Below are positions 25,394 to 36,880 of a stretch of DNA of 64,000 nucleotides, piece after piece (positions within the stretch are counted from its first letter, which is position 1; each line of letters opens with the position of its first letter). Below the pieces are notes generated by a model that ran no database searches, was not told where the DNA came from, and saw nothing but the letters and a program-made list of their open reading frames with translations. The DNA is taken from positions 434,001 to 498,000 of the forward strand of contig JABYQU010000022.1 of assembly GCA_022264855.1 (NCBI GenBank). Reading direction: 5' to 3'. This DNA comes from Lenzites betulinus. Lineage: Eukaryota; Basidiomycota; Agaricomycetes; Polyporales; Polyporaceae. Both the position numbers and the translations under genes were made by a program.

Positions 25394-27483
25394 ATGATGA
25401 CGCTCCGCCTCTTGCACGCTGCCTTACTCTTCTTTTTTGTAGGATTTTCCTGCGCCAGTGGGGTGCCTCCTATGCGTTTCATGGAGGCCCTTCCGCTGGT
25501 GGCGCGGGAGAGCACTGCTCCTAATGAAGCGCGATTTTTTGAGGTGAGGAAGACGATGATGTTTGCACAGCACCATCTTGGCTAACACATGCATTGGCTG
25601 GTCGAAGATGCCTCTGGACCATTTTGGAAACACCACAGGAACGTTCAAGAACAGATACTGGGTGAACGATACCTACTACAAACCTGGCGGTCCTGTATTC
25701 TATGAGCACATTTCTTGCATGGGCCGCAATATTGCGCCCGCGGCTGATCACGACAATAAGTGTTCGACTCAGGAGAGCAGAACGCAGAGCCCCTCCTACC
25801 GTACTACCTGCAGGAGTACCATGGGCTCTCGGCGACGATGCGTGTCGCAAAACGTTACGGTGGTCTCGCCATATTGTGGGAACACCGCTTCTACGGCGAC
25901 TCCCTGCCCTTCCCCGTCAACGTGCGTGCTGAAACTACTCACCCATACCAAAACATTCATCGGACGACGTGATATTTCCTAGGAAAACACCACAGCAGAA
26001 CAGTGGCAATTCCTGAACACCGAACAAGCCCTCGAAGACGTCGTCTACTTCGCGAACCACTTCTCGCTCTCCAACAGCGACGCCCAAACCCAAGCTCCGC
26101 CACCTCCAGCCAACGCCTCCACCACATCCACCAATCCCCTGCACCCCTCGCGCACCCCGTGGATATGGCTCGGCGGCTCGTACCCTGGGATCCGCGGCGC
26201 GCTCCTGCGCGTGCGCAACCCCGAGACGATCTTCGCCGTCTGGGCGTCCTCCGCGCCCGTGCACGCGCAGGTCGACATGGCCGCATACTACAAGGCCGCC
26301 GAGCGCAGCCTCACGCGCAACTGCTCCGCCGACTGGGTCGCGGTGACGCGCCACGTCGACGACACGCTGCGCACCGGTTCGCCGGACGCGGTCGCGGACC
26401 TGAAGTTTAGGCTGCTCGGCGCGCGCGACGGGAGCGTGACGCGGGGGCGCGCGGCGAATGCGAGCGATGTGAGCGCCGCGGGCGTGCTCATGGATCCGCT
26501 GAACTTCTACCAGGTAAGCTGGGTGTCGATGTGCAGTCAGTGTGTTGTGGCGGCGGCATGTTGACGAGGGGCGCGGGCACAGTACTACGGGTTCGAGGCG
26601 TCGGTGCTGCCGTTCTGCAACGTGCTCGAGACGCGGAACTCGACGGGGACGCCGTTCGAGACGGGAGTTGCTGCGAACCTCGGGATCGACGCCGCCTTGG
26701 ACGCGTTTCTCACTGCTGTTCGGGAAGTCAACTACGATGCGATCCCGGGTGATCCTGACGATCCTGTCACGGACCGGTCGTGGATGTGGCAGTACTGCTC
26801 GGAGTATGGTGCGTGGGCTTACTTGACGGTCTTCATTCGAAAATGTCGGTCTTTGATGCGGTTGAACAGGTTTCTACCAGCGGGGAGACCCAAACAACCC
26901 GCTGTCCATCGAGACCTCGTTCCAATCCCTCGAGCTATTCCAAGAACAGTGCAACACGGCGTTCCCTGGGGGCCTCCCTCCCGCGCCTGCCGTAGAGAAG
27001 GTGAACAAGTACGGTGGCTGGAACATGTCTCCGTCCAATGTATTGTTCACCAATGGCGAATGTAAGACAACGCGCACCATCGTGCACCAATTATATACTC
27101 ACCGTGGCGGACAGTCGACCCGTGGCGTACGATGGGCCTCGCCTCGATTGAGTCGAACGCGCCTCAGCGAACGCCCACTCTGACCGTTCCGCGGTATGTC
27201 TACTTTCTCTGCATCTATATCGCACATTCTATGTACCAACGCCTCACTCCATAGATGCAACGTTGCCCCGGAGTACCCGGCCTTCTTCGGGCTGACGCAC
27301 GCTCGGATGGTGCACGTCTCGGACCTCCGCGTGCTGCTCACCCCGGACGCGAACCACACCGACTTCAAGACGGTCGGGTTCTACAGCCCGGTTTCGCCTG
27401 AGCCATTCTACTCGGGTCTGGGGCTGTTTGAGCTTGCGTTGGACGAATGGCTCCCATGTTTTGAACAAGGAGGGCGGCGTTAG
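25394..27483 (+). CDS. Serine protease, peptidase family S28 (prolyl carboxypeptidase-like), secreted
   Basis: The ATG at 25394 (a second ATG follows directly) gives a signal peptide, MMTLRLLHAALLFFFVGF. After intron 1 comes MPLDHFGNTTGTFKNRYW and YYKPGGPVF. The next block is FDSGEQNAEPLLPYYL, WEHRFYGDSLPFPVN, then the nucleophile elbow WLGGSYPGIRGALLR with catalytic Ser. Later exons give NFYQ/YYGFEASVLPFCN, and WMWQYCSEYG. A further exon starts after an intron within GE-FDPWRTMGL, which holds the catalytic Asp. DANHTDF holds the catalytic His, and the protein ends about LFELALDEWLPCF. The triad is complete. One intron (25702-25760) starts with ATGAGC rather than GTGAGC. The joined product there reads GGPVFLFDSGEQ, as in the family. 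See findings. Confidence 0.88.
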
Positions 27484-27655
27484 GATATGTGCCGGATTGC
27501 GCAGGCTTCTGGTCTCGTACTAGTAGTAGCTGTGGGTATCGGTATGTGCATCATTGCGCAGATAATATGTTATGAATGCATTATGAGTACAACATATGTA
27601 CGATTGACAACAAACAAAACATGCACATGGGACAGGCCTCAACGTCAGCAAAAAG

Positions 27656-27741
27656 CTCTCTGTCGGGGAGTCGAACCCCGCTTTCGCGCGTATCAATTAA
27701 TGAATGACAAGCGCGTGTACTAACCGATATACTAACAGAGA
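27656..27741 (-). tRNA. tRNA-Asp (anticodon GTC) with intron
   Basis: On the minus strand, acceptor TCTCTGT pairs with ACAGAGA, with discriminator G. The D arm holds AGTATATCGGTTAGTAC. The anticodon stem CGCGC/GCGCG encloses TTGTCA followed by an intron of about 14 bases. The T arm is CGGGGTTCGACTCCCCG. A TTTTT run follows on the minus strand. Confidence 0.93.
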
Positions 27742-27859
27742 CCTGTGCTTAGGGTCACCAGCAAATTGGCTGATCAGACACGCGTTTGCTCAATAATTGT
27801 GCACACTGATCTTCTGTTCTTTCCTTCTACTTTGCCTCCACCACCGTACCACGCACATC

Positions 27860-30063
27860 ATGGTGTATTTCCCCTATACGCGTCTCATCGTCGGGGACCA
27901 GAAAGCCCTCGCAGTGTCAGGCCACCATTTTCACGTCTTAAACGTTCAGTATGTGATTTCGTCTGGGGTGCTCTGTATTCTCGGCTGAGTCTGTCCGAGC
28001 CAGCACCGGCGAGATCGTTCACTCCACGACAAAAATCGATGAACAGGCTCAGGAGAAGCTGGAAAAGTCGGGCGCGATACGCTGCGCTGCTGTGGACTCG
28101 CACTTCACGCATATCATCACCACCGCGGATGATAAGCGGCTGAAAGTGTGGAGGGTCGGAGAGGACTTCGCGTTATTGAGTGAGCGGTATGTTTTGTTTG
28201 TCTATATAGCATATACAGCCCCTCATGATTTGCTCGATTGACAGTGACCTCCCTAAGAAGCCCACCGAGATAGGTTTCACAGGGGACGGTCAGACAGTGG
28301 TCATAAGTGACAAGTTTGGGGACGTCTTCAGGTGCGTCTCTCCCGTGCGCCAGGGCTAGCCATCGACTAATTCATCTGTATATCAGCTATCCTCTCCATC
28401 CCGACCCTTCGTCTGAGTCCTCTACAAGCCACGCTGGTGCGCCAAAACGAGGCTCTCTGACGGCTCACGAAAATCCTTCAAATGGCACCCTCATCTTGGG
28501 ACATGCATCCATGCTGACGACCTACCTGCTCACTGCGGACGACCAATACGTCGTCACCGCAGACCGAGACGAGCACATACGCATCAGTTGGTTTCCCAAG
28601 GGCTACGTTATCGAACGGTATTGCTTGGGCCACGAAAAGTACGTGTCCAAAGCGGTATCTTTTTCTCGTTGCGTACTCACGTTCTGCTGGTTAGGTTTGT
28701 GTCAGCACTTCATATACCGCCCTTCCACTCGTCCACGCTTATTTCCGGTGGCGGCGACCCGACAATCAAAGTCTGGGACTGGATGTCAGGCAAACTCCTG
28801 GGGGAAATAGCAGTGTTCGATGCGGTCGAGCCTCATATCAAAGTCAAGGCTCCCAAAAGACGACATGCCTGGGATGATGGCGACGGCGACGGCGAAACTG
28901 GTGCTTCTGAGGTGAAGAACAAGGGAAAAGGCAAGGGCAGGAGGAGAGGCAAGGGCAAGAAAGGAACGGAGGAAAGCACAGAGGCAGACCGACCAACAGA
29001 CGAGGCGTCGGAAGACCCGGCCGGAAAGCCTGCGGCATCTGGTGGGGATGTACCCATGACAGACGCAGACACCCCAGCACCCCGCTCAAGCGATGCACAA
29101 CCCGCATCCGACACATCTGATGACTTCCAGCTCGTTTTTGCTGTGCATCGGATTCAATCCGTCGACCGCGGCGAACATGGGCGATTTATTCTGTTCACTG
29201 CCGTCGGGTCAGCCTCACATTCCCCACCCACACCGCGCCCCTCCTAATACCATTCACAGCGCCAGCGCCGTATTCTACGCGCCCTTCCCCGCCAACGGGG
29301 AGACCCTCCCCGCTTCCGCAGTCCACGCCGTGGCCTTCGAACAGCCCGTCGTCGACTTCGATGTCTCGCAAGAGGGGCAAGCGTGGGTACTGCTCGACCC
29401 GAACTGGGGTTCGACGCCAGACGGCCCGTCTAGCGACAGCGACAGCGCGGCACCCGTGCGCCTGCTGTCCTGGCAAGACGGAACGGTACGCCGCGCAGCC
29501 TCTCCCTCACGCGCCCCTTGCATTCTAACTGACGTGCGCCGCGACAGCTGACGGCAGTCCCTGGCGCACACACGCCACTCACAACCGCGCTCAACTCAAA
29601 CTGCCGCGTTCCAGGTAAATCCTCCCACCGCCGTCGTTCCTATCTCCGCACGCCGCTAATCACAGTCTCCTTTACGACAGCGACGGCGGCGCAGCTGAAG
29701 GCGCTTGATTTGTACGCGGCGCTGGCGGCGCTGCCGAAGAACGTCGACCCGGAGCACGACGCGGTCATCCGCGACACGCTGTCGGAGGCGGCGGCCGCTG
29801 CGTCTGTGGACGGCGCGGGCGCGGACGGGAAGCCGCTCACGCAGCGCGAGCTGGGGCGTCTCAGGAAGAAGAAGGCGCTGCTTGCGAAGATCCAGGAGCA
29901 GGAGCAGCTGAGGCAGGCGAGCCGTGAGGGGACGGCGGACGTCGTGGAGGCGGAGAGGGAGGTCAAGAAGGCGCGGTCGGAGGGCACTGGTGAGCAGCCT
30001 GTGGTGGACCCGGAGGACGGTGCGAGAGAGGAGGCGCGGGACGTTGACATGATCGTGTCATGA
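27860..30063 (+). CDS. TRM82: TRM82/WDR4, WD40 subunit of the tRNA (guanine-N7) methyltransferase
   Basis: Non-catalytic partner of Trm8/METTL1 in making m7G46 in tRNA. The start is the ATG at 27860 (MVYFPYTRLIVGDQKALAV), with a short first exon. Later exons show WD-type blades: IRCAAVDSHFTHIITTADDKRLKVW, KPTEIGFTGDGQTVVISDKFGDVFSYPL, GHASMLTTYLLTADDQYVVTADRDEHIRISWF, and STLISGGGDPTIKVWDW. The Asp-Lys-Phe-Gly-Asp and ADRDEHIRIS motifs are the recognised Trm82 signature. An unusually long basic/acidic insert (KGKGKGRRRGKGKK, then Glu/Asp-rich) divides the last blades. The C-terminus is a charged coiled helix. Family proteins often have a basic C-terminal part, but this insert is species-specific in appearance. 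Confidence 0.9.
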
Positions 30064-30444
30064 GTTGGGACTGGTCATCCGTGTAAAGTGTTGAAATAAA
30101 CGGTGTAGCAATAAGAGGTCGTACCCGCCACGTCTGTGGCGATTGCACGAAACTCGGAGCAGGCATAACAGCAGGCCTGTAACTTTAAGCCAAGCATAAA
30201 GCTGACACTCTCAAGCTTATTATCAGATAAGATTACCTTTGAGCATCCAAATCCGAACGATCGATCTCAGAGGAAGCCTGCGCTCAACTTGTCGACTCCC
30301 TCTCTGCCATCGCTTGCTCTCGTATGACATTCACCTTTTGGACGAGGAAACCATGAAACGTATCAAATCACGTTGAGCATAATACGCGAGTTCATGAAAG
30401 GCAAGAGAGCAGTACGACGATGAAACAGAAACAAGTCCGACTGA
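30064..30444. other. Convergent intergenic region
   Basis: 381 bases between two stop codons. Nothing recognised. Confidence 0.5.
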
Positions 30445-31629
30445 CTAGTAGTAGTAGTAGTAGTAGTAGCCCGACGGATCAGCGCCAGCATCAGCCAGGC
30501 TGCTATCGACCATCGTGTGCAGGAAGTTAGAGGACCCCGAGCCTCCTTCGATACTTGCCTCAGCCCCCCAGCCGGAACCACCAGCAAGGTGATGTCCGCC
30601 GATCTGTTCTGCGCTCCATTCCGCGGGACCCAGTCCATCCATGCTCGCGACGACTGGCGGAGAGGGCTGTTGTGTCGCATCTGCGCCCCATCCCGCCCCG
30701 TTGGTTGTTGGCGTGTTTACGGCGGTCCACATCTGGTACATGTCGTTCAGCGGTCCATGGACCGCTGAACGACATGTACCAGATGTGGACCGCCGTATAG
30801 GATTATATGTGTCGGTGCTGAGATACTCCTGCTGGGGATACCCCGACGTTCCCGCTTGCATGAAGTTGCCAGGGGTAGGGGAAAGTTGCTGGGCCATGTA
30901 CCCCGGATTCCCTTGAGAGTAGCTTGTCGCTGAGTGCCTGGCCCATGTTTGTGCTGCGACAGAAGCATAGGCGTCATGAGTCTGCACGCTACTTCCGCCC
31001 AGCCAGGCTGACTTGTAGCCATCTCGGAGCCGCGCAGAATGTGCGACTCTGGTGTTGTCTAAGGGTTTGGTTTGGTTGTGCCGAAGCACCGTACCCGGCA
31101 TCTGCCAATAATCAGGGTAGCTGGCCGCCGCAGTGTGGCCGGGCAGATTGCCTGCGGGCCACTCCACAGAGGGGGTTGTCTTCTGTCCCCCGGGAATGTC
31201 TGGACAGCTCACATATGGAGCCTGGACAGGTTGGCGTTGATAGCCATATGCCGGTGGCGGCACATTCAAGTTGCTCTTGGAGGAAGCTCCGTAGTGGAGC
31301 CACTATACCAGGTTGTGAGTACTCCTGCAAGCTTCACTCAGCTGCGCCTACAATCCACTCACATCGTTTTCGTTCGTGGCAGCTTGATTCGGACAGCAGT
31401 GTGGGACCTTAGCAGTTGGAACATACTGCAGGGGCCCCGTAGTGACGCATGTTCGGCGGTGCAGCGCAGTGCTCTATTATGACGGTTAGCAAGGGTTTAT
31501 TCATGCAGGTGAGTCAGCAGTATTCCTCACTTGGGTGGCGGCAGGCTGTGACGCTCTTGCCCTCTCAGTCGTCTTCTTGTCCCTGTTGGCCAAGAACCTA
31601 GCGTCCCCGCATGTATAAAACAGCTTGGG
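30445..31629 (-). CDS. Tyr/Gln/Pro/Ser-rich hypothetical protein (5' end unresolved)
   Basis: Not recognised. A long final exon (to the TAG at 30445) reads through low-complexity sequence with repeated Trp-Gly-Ala, Tyr-Pro-Gln and Asn-Pro-Gly motifs. It ends in seven tyrosines encoded by (TAC)7. Upstream, exons in consistent phase can be joined by GT/AG borders. One begins at 31629 (PKLFYTCGDARFLANRDKK), another ends NQAATNEND, and the last begins WLHYGASSKSNL. The N-terminus is not found. The final exon contains an 80-bp perfect palindrome (30718-30797) that stays in frame. Low-complexity composition suggests a regulatory or disordered protein, possibly nuclear, but this is only inference. 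It may also be a decaying gene. Confidence 0.4.
30718..30797. repeat. 80-bp perfect palindrome without spacer
   Basis: Two 40-base arms, exact reverse complements, meet at TCCA|TGGA (centre between 30757 and 30758). I checked every pair. The next outer pair (30717/30798) does not match. It lies inside the final exon of the hypothetical gene and encodes RRSTSGTCRSAV on one arm and GPLNDMYQMWTAV on the other. Confidence 0.97.
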
Positions 31630-32896
31630 CTGTAGTATGTGAGCTAGAGAGCAATGCTGGTGACTGACTGATCAACTGCACCTTGTCGGTAAGCCGCATG
31701 CAGCGCTCGAGTGGCTTTGGAACCGGGATTGTTCTCCCTGTCGCAAGATATTTGGAGCGACTGTGCGAGTCGCTCTAAGAATCTCACGGCAGGGCGAACA
31801 GCCCCAGTTTTTCCATGTTTGACTGAAGGTGCACAGATAGCAGGCAGAAGTACAGGTTCAAGTTGGGGGATGCAGATGCCACTGCCCCCTTCAATTATAA
31901 GGAAGGTCATGTCATGACATGTGCTGCCCACACCCCCGTTGTGTGATGATCCGCATGTTCAGAAGAAGCCATCGCCTCCGCACTAACCCAGCTATGAGCC
32001 TAGGAATTCAGAGTCATTTTGTGCTTCTAGGACGGACTACAAGAAGTCGGGCACATCGGAAAACACATCACCACGTTATTGCTAATCAATATCACAGATG
32101 GAAGCCCGTTCATATCAGAACATCCGCCTGCAGAGGCTCCTTCTTGCCAGGGACCCTCGCCGGCTGCTCACTATCGCTTGGAGTGGCTCGTCGAGTCAGT
32201 GAATCATAACTCCGCCTTGAAGTTGCCCTCAGGCTTCTTTTCGAACTTGACGGCGCTCGCGCATGAAACCAGGCCTGTGCTAAGTGGGCTTCGCTGATCT
32301 CTACCACAGGTTGTGATACTTGAATCATCGCTCTACTAGCGGCTCGGCCTTGAGTCGACGCCACCGTACTGCCACTACTTTCTGGTTGTCTTCGCGCCAC
32401 CAATAGTAATGGTCTCTACCGTCCGCCACCGCCTCTGCTGTCCTCGCCGCTCGTAAACGCACACGCTGGGCCTTCTTCACGCCACACCCAAATCCGACCT
32501 CAGTCATCGGAGCAACAACGCGAACTCATGCTCGCCAGTATGAAGTGCTGCGACGGTGACCAACGAGCCGGTATGTCTGGTCATCGACGCCGTCATGGCA
32601 GCCCTTCAAAGCTTCACCAGTGGATCGGATGTATGACCAAGCAAGGCGACGAGACTATGAGCGGGCCTGCTCAGGCGAGAAGCGCAATCGTGCCACCAGC
32701 TCTTGCGTCGACGGGCGCCCAAACGTCGTTGTTTGGATTAGCTATGCCTCGACTCACGAAACCGCGAAGTGCACGGCGCCACCGCCGTGCCGGCGGAGGT
32801 AGTCAACTGTGCGGATACCAATGCGTTGGTCTTCGTGTTCATCTCCCTTGGTGTCTGCTTCTATAGGACCCCGCACAGCAAGGTGTGCGCGTCGAC
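31630..32896. other. Gene-poor stretch
   Basis: About 1.27 kb. Short open frames exist (for example 32079-32297, +) but I could not link any into a gene with splice sites, start and stop. No RNA gene seen. The unresolved 5' end of the preceding minus-strand gene may lie here. Confidence 0.4.
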
Positions 32897-33641
32897 ATGG
32901 ACGAGGGCAGCCGCCACTCGCGACACGCCACCCGCCCAGTCCGAGCCCCCCGTTGTCGCCACCGGCGCGTCCGCACGCCACATACCCTTCTTCTTGGCAT
33001 GATATCAGCGCCCACCTGGGTGTCTGAGCCCGCGGTCAACCGTCTCGAAGACGAGGAGGACGACTGGCGCGAGGAGGACGGCGAGGACGAGGGAGTTCTC
33101 AGACTCGAAGTAAGGTCCGCGCGACGACGCTGCCACTTCGCGCCGTATTTTTGGTCCCTTCTCGAGATCTAACACTGTATACCATATGGCTTTTTGGCAT
33201 CTTTTTTCTCCGTAGCGCTACGTTATTTCCGCTCTAGTAGTCCTGCTCCAGCTCGTGATGCCCGCGTGCCGCGAAGCAGTCAATGCTCCGGCCAGCATTC
33301 TTGCACTCCTTGGTCAGAATATTGCCGTCTCGAGACTTGGGCTGAGAGCGGGAACGATATGGCTACGCATGGTCAACCCGTGAGTAGTCTCGTAGTAGTA
33401 TGCGACTTGGCAGACGCATAAGTCCCACCATCCTTCTCCGCAACATCACAGAAGGCGTGTTATCTCTCCCAACGTAGGCATGTGGTATCCACCCGAGGAT
33501 GCCGTACAAACCGCTGTCGACAGCAGTACGTCAACGCGTCAACACTCAGATCTTAGTACGTACGAGAGGGCAACGGACCTGAGCTCTCCCACTCCTGTCA
33601 CCTCTGCTCGGACCGCGATACGGACTTGCCTACCACCTTGA
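32897..33641 (+). CDS. Small predicted membrane protein, unknown family
   Basis: A three-exon model (32897-33109, 33216-33379, 33452-33641) with good donors (GTAAGG, GTGAGT) and acceptors joins in phase into 188 residues. The N-terminal third is basic (Arg/His-rich), then strongly acidic (EDEEDDWREEDGEDEG). The second exon encodes one clear membrane segment (YVISALVVLLQLVMPA) and a second moderately hydrophobic stretch (ASILALLGQNIAV). The C-terminal 60 residues are Ser/Thr-rich, following NVGMWYPPEDAV. Both introns remove stop codons or frame breaks, which supports a real gene. I do not recognise the family. The start could lie further upstream. Confidence 0.5.
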
Positions 33642-35516
33642 GTTATGGAGCGACTACACACCCACCGTGGAGATGCAGTGGTCGTGTGCCGCAGAATCGA
33701 AGGCGGACGAAGGCTGCACCCGTCTGGCGGCTCCGTGATCATGATCCGGATGCCAACGACGTAGCGGTGTATGACCAATTGGCTGGCTGGTATGGGATAT
33801 CGCACGACCGTCTGAAGGAGAGGGCAGCGGCTGCACCGCTGATACTGCACTGCAGGTGCTCGATGGGGGGTGGTGTATACCGCTATCTGAGTGTCCGCAG
33901 TACTGACAGCGGTGAGATACAGCTCTCAGGCTCAGTCTTCGTAGGTAGACATCCAAGTCGTTCTGGTGCCTCCCGTCCCGCGCAGACGGCTAGATTTAGA
34001 ATGGAGGCGGGGGCACAACCTCCGAGGTGGTGGCAGCGTGAGGATACGGGGCGGTGGTCCGTGGATCAACCGCGCCTGCGCGATGTTTATTTGTAGACTG
34101 CGGCGTTGCTGGTGCTGCTCAAGTGGCGAAGCTCTAAAGCTTGCGCGACGGGGATCTCTTGAGAGAGCTAGGCCTGGCGCAGATGTTTGTTGAAAAACTG
34201 CGGGCGAATCTAAATATCCGGGACGTGTCCAGCGGCGCCGTACCGAGGTGGTTGGTGGCGCCTTCCGCGGGCGGCGGCGACACTGGGCTAGGTCTGCCGT
34301 TAACCTTTCCAGTCCGGCGAGCACACAAATCGACGACCTGTTGGGTCTCCCGAGACCCGGCTACTCAGATCAAACGATGCGACACGAGGAGCGGGCGTTC
34401 GTAGAGTTCAGACGTACCTGAGTGCGGTGTCTCTCCATGTGCCTCGCCGGCACGATGGTGCTTTTGACAACCGCAGGCGGCGCAGGCGACCTGGACAAGC
34501 GTGGATGAAGCTGTCAATGGTGGAAATAGAGACTGCGAAGGTACTCGTCCTCGGCCTCCAAAGTCTGCATATTGATGAGGTGCCCGGCGTCCCGTACCTG
34601 ATTCTGTTCGGACCGCGAGAGCACCTTCGGCGTCCGGCGTACTCGGAGAAGGATTGCAATACAACGGCCGGACGGTTGCCCAGATGCGGAGGGTTGGAAG
34701 CGAGAAGGTCGCGATGAATGTACATGCAACGTACCGCAAATGGGAGACCAGACAGTATTATCGTTCGGACGCGCGAAGCTCACGGGCCTGCATCTCGGCC
34801 GGCATCGTGGATGGAACGCCACGAGAGCGGGGCGGTGGTACTTCCTGTCCGGTCATAATTGGTAAAAGTCTGGATATAGTTGTGTATTGGCCGATAATTA
34901 ATGGTTCCTAGTATAGCCGATGTGGGTGTAGAGAACTGCGAGGGTACTCACCGGCGTCGGCCGCTGTCTGTCAACTGGACGTCGAGAATAGATCCAAGGG
35001 TAGAACTGTGCGGAATCAACGAGCGTGTCAGTTGGGCGCTGGATAGCGGATTGTTATTCTTCCCTGGGCCGTAGTTGTGAGAGTTCTTCTACTACATACA
35101 AGAAGAACCAGTACCTCTGAATGGGATATTTAGATGCGGCTGTTGCTGGTGCAGACGGAGAGGGGTGGGTGTGCGGACGTCGGGAGCGGGAAGAGACGAA
35201 CGTCAAGAGGAAGCGCCGACCTGGAGGGTACTCCTGTGGGTGTCTGCACGTGCCTGTGGGAGCAAAATGATGGGCCAATCGGAAGAGAGGCTTTGTGGCG
35301 AGTACCCTCCCGGTCGCGCACTCGTCGAGGATTTCGCAGATCTCGTTTTTCGCACTCCTCGCTTTCTCCCCTCCGCCCTCGCCGCACCCTCCTCCGGCCT
35401 CTCCGCCGAACCCAGGCACACGCCCGAGATACCCTCCTGGGATATAAAGACGACTCGCCGGCGTCTTCCCAACCCGTCCACCCCCCTCCCACCCCATCTA
35501 GCCGAAGATATCCAAA
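33642..35516. other. Gene-poor stretch ending in the ZIP transporter promoter
   Basis: About 1.9 kb with no gene I can support. A frame at 34141-34404 (+) reads plausibly but has no family motif or partner exon. A TATAAA box at 35443-35448 lies 74 bases before the transporter ATG. Confidence 0.45.
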
Positions 35517-36880
35517 ATGCGTCGAGCCCAACTCCGCACCCGCGACGACGATGAGGTCAACTGTGGCTCCGGCGGCGGCGACACCGCCTTCACTGGCCTG
35601 CGCATCGCTTCGGTGTTCATCATCATGGCTACATCTCTCTTCGGTGCCCTCTTCCCTGTGCTCGCGAGGAGGACGAAGTGGCTAAGGACCCGTATCCCCA
35701 CTCGTGTGTTCGATACGGCGAAGTACTTTGGTAGTGGCGTCATCGTGAGTTCAGATCTCCATACATCGTGATAGACTACTTACCCTCAAATGACAAGATT
35801 GCAACGGCCCTCATCCATCTCCTGGATCCTGCCATCGACGAGCTATCGTCGCCATGCCTCGACCCTGCGTGGCAAAACTACGTGAGTATCCCCCACCGTA
35901 TGCCTCAGCCACCGCTCACCCGTCCGCGACCAGCCCTACGCCCTCGGCATCTGCTTGCTGAGCATTTTCCTCATCTTCATCACGGAGCTCATTGCCTTCC
36001 GCTGGGGCACCGCCATGCTGGCTCGTATCGGTCTTGCGCACGACGCGCACGGACACGGGCTTGCCTCTCACGCTGCCCACGGCCCGGAGACCGACCACGC
36101 GACCCAGGCAGTTATCGCAAAGCAGCAGGGCTCGGACGGCTCGCTCACTCGTGAGAAGAATGGTGACGTCGAAAGCCAGCACTCTATCGAGCACGAGGAC
36201 CGTGTCCACTACCCCCAGGCGCACTCGGACGTGGAGAAGCACAATGGACACCATACGCACAACCATGGCGGCGCGCTTGGAGACTCAGCAACGGCGCAGA
36301 TCATTGGTGTCGCGGTGCTTGAGTTCGGTGTCCTCCTGCACAGCGTGCTCATCGGCTTGACCCTTGCGGTCGACGACGAGTTCAAGATTCTCTTCGTTGT
36401 CATTGTCTTCCATCGTGAGTACGATATATACCACACGGTGATATCGGCGCTGACGTGCATATGCAGAAATGTTCGAAGGCCTCGGTGTCGGCTCCCGGTT
36501 GGCATACCTTCGCCTTCCGCCCAAGTACAACTACGTCGCCATTCTCGGCGGCGTCCTCTTTGGTATCACCACGCCCATCGGTATCGCCGTCGGTCTTGGC
36601 GTCCGTACGACGTACAACCCCGACAGCACCACCGCCAGCATTGTCAGCGGCATCCTGGACGCGTTCAGTAGTGGTATCCTGTTGTACACCGGTCTCGTCG
36701 AGGTACGTGAAACCGCACCGTTTCATACGCCTATCATTCTGACAGTCGTTGCAGCTCATGGCGCACGAGTTCCTGTTCAACGCGGACATGCTGAACGGGT
36801 CGAACTCCAAGCTCGCATACGCGCTGTGCTGCATGGTGTTTGGCGCGGGTATCATGGCCCTCCTCGGTCGCTGGGCATAA
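35517..36880 (+). CDS. ZIP-family zinc/iron transporter (ZRT-like)
   Basis: Plasma-membrane or vacuolar zinc carrier. The ATG at 35517 starts a short hydrophilic head with CGSGGGDTAF, then membrane segment 1 (GLRIASVFIIMATSLFGALFPVL). After the intron 35745-35797 come the second segment and IATALIHLLDPAIDEL, a conserved ZIP block. A third segment (YALGICLLSIFLIFITELIAF) leads to a long His-rich cytosolic loop, including HNGHHTHNHGG, a likely metal-binding stretch. Then come the signature helices: GVAVLEFGVLLHSVLIGLTLAV with the metal-site His, FHEMFEGLGVGSRLA, and a Gly/Pro-rich helix ITTPIGIAVGLGV. The protein ends with a last segment (LCCMVFGAGIMALLGRWA). All ligand residues look intact. 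Confidence 0.93.

Noticed and set aside
30718..30797. Palindrome as terminal inverted repeats of a small transposon
   Set aside because: There is no internal sequence between the arms and no flanking target duplication was seen.
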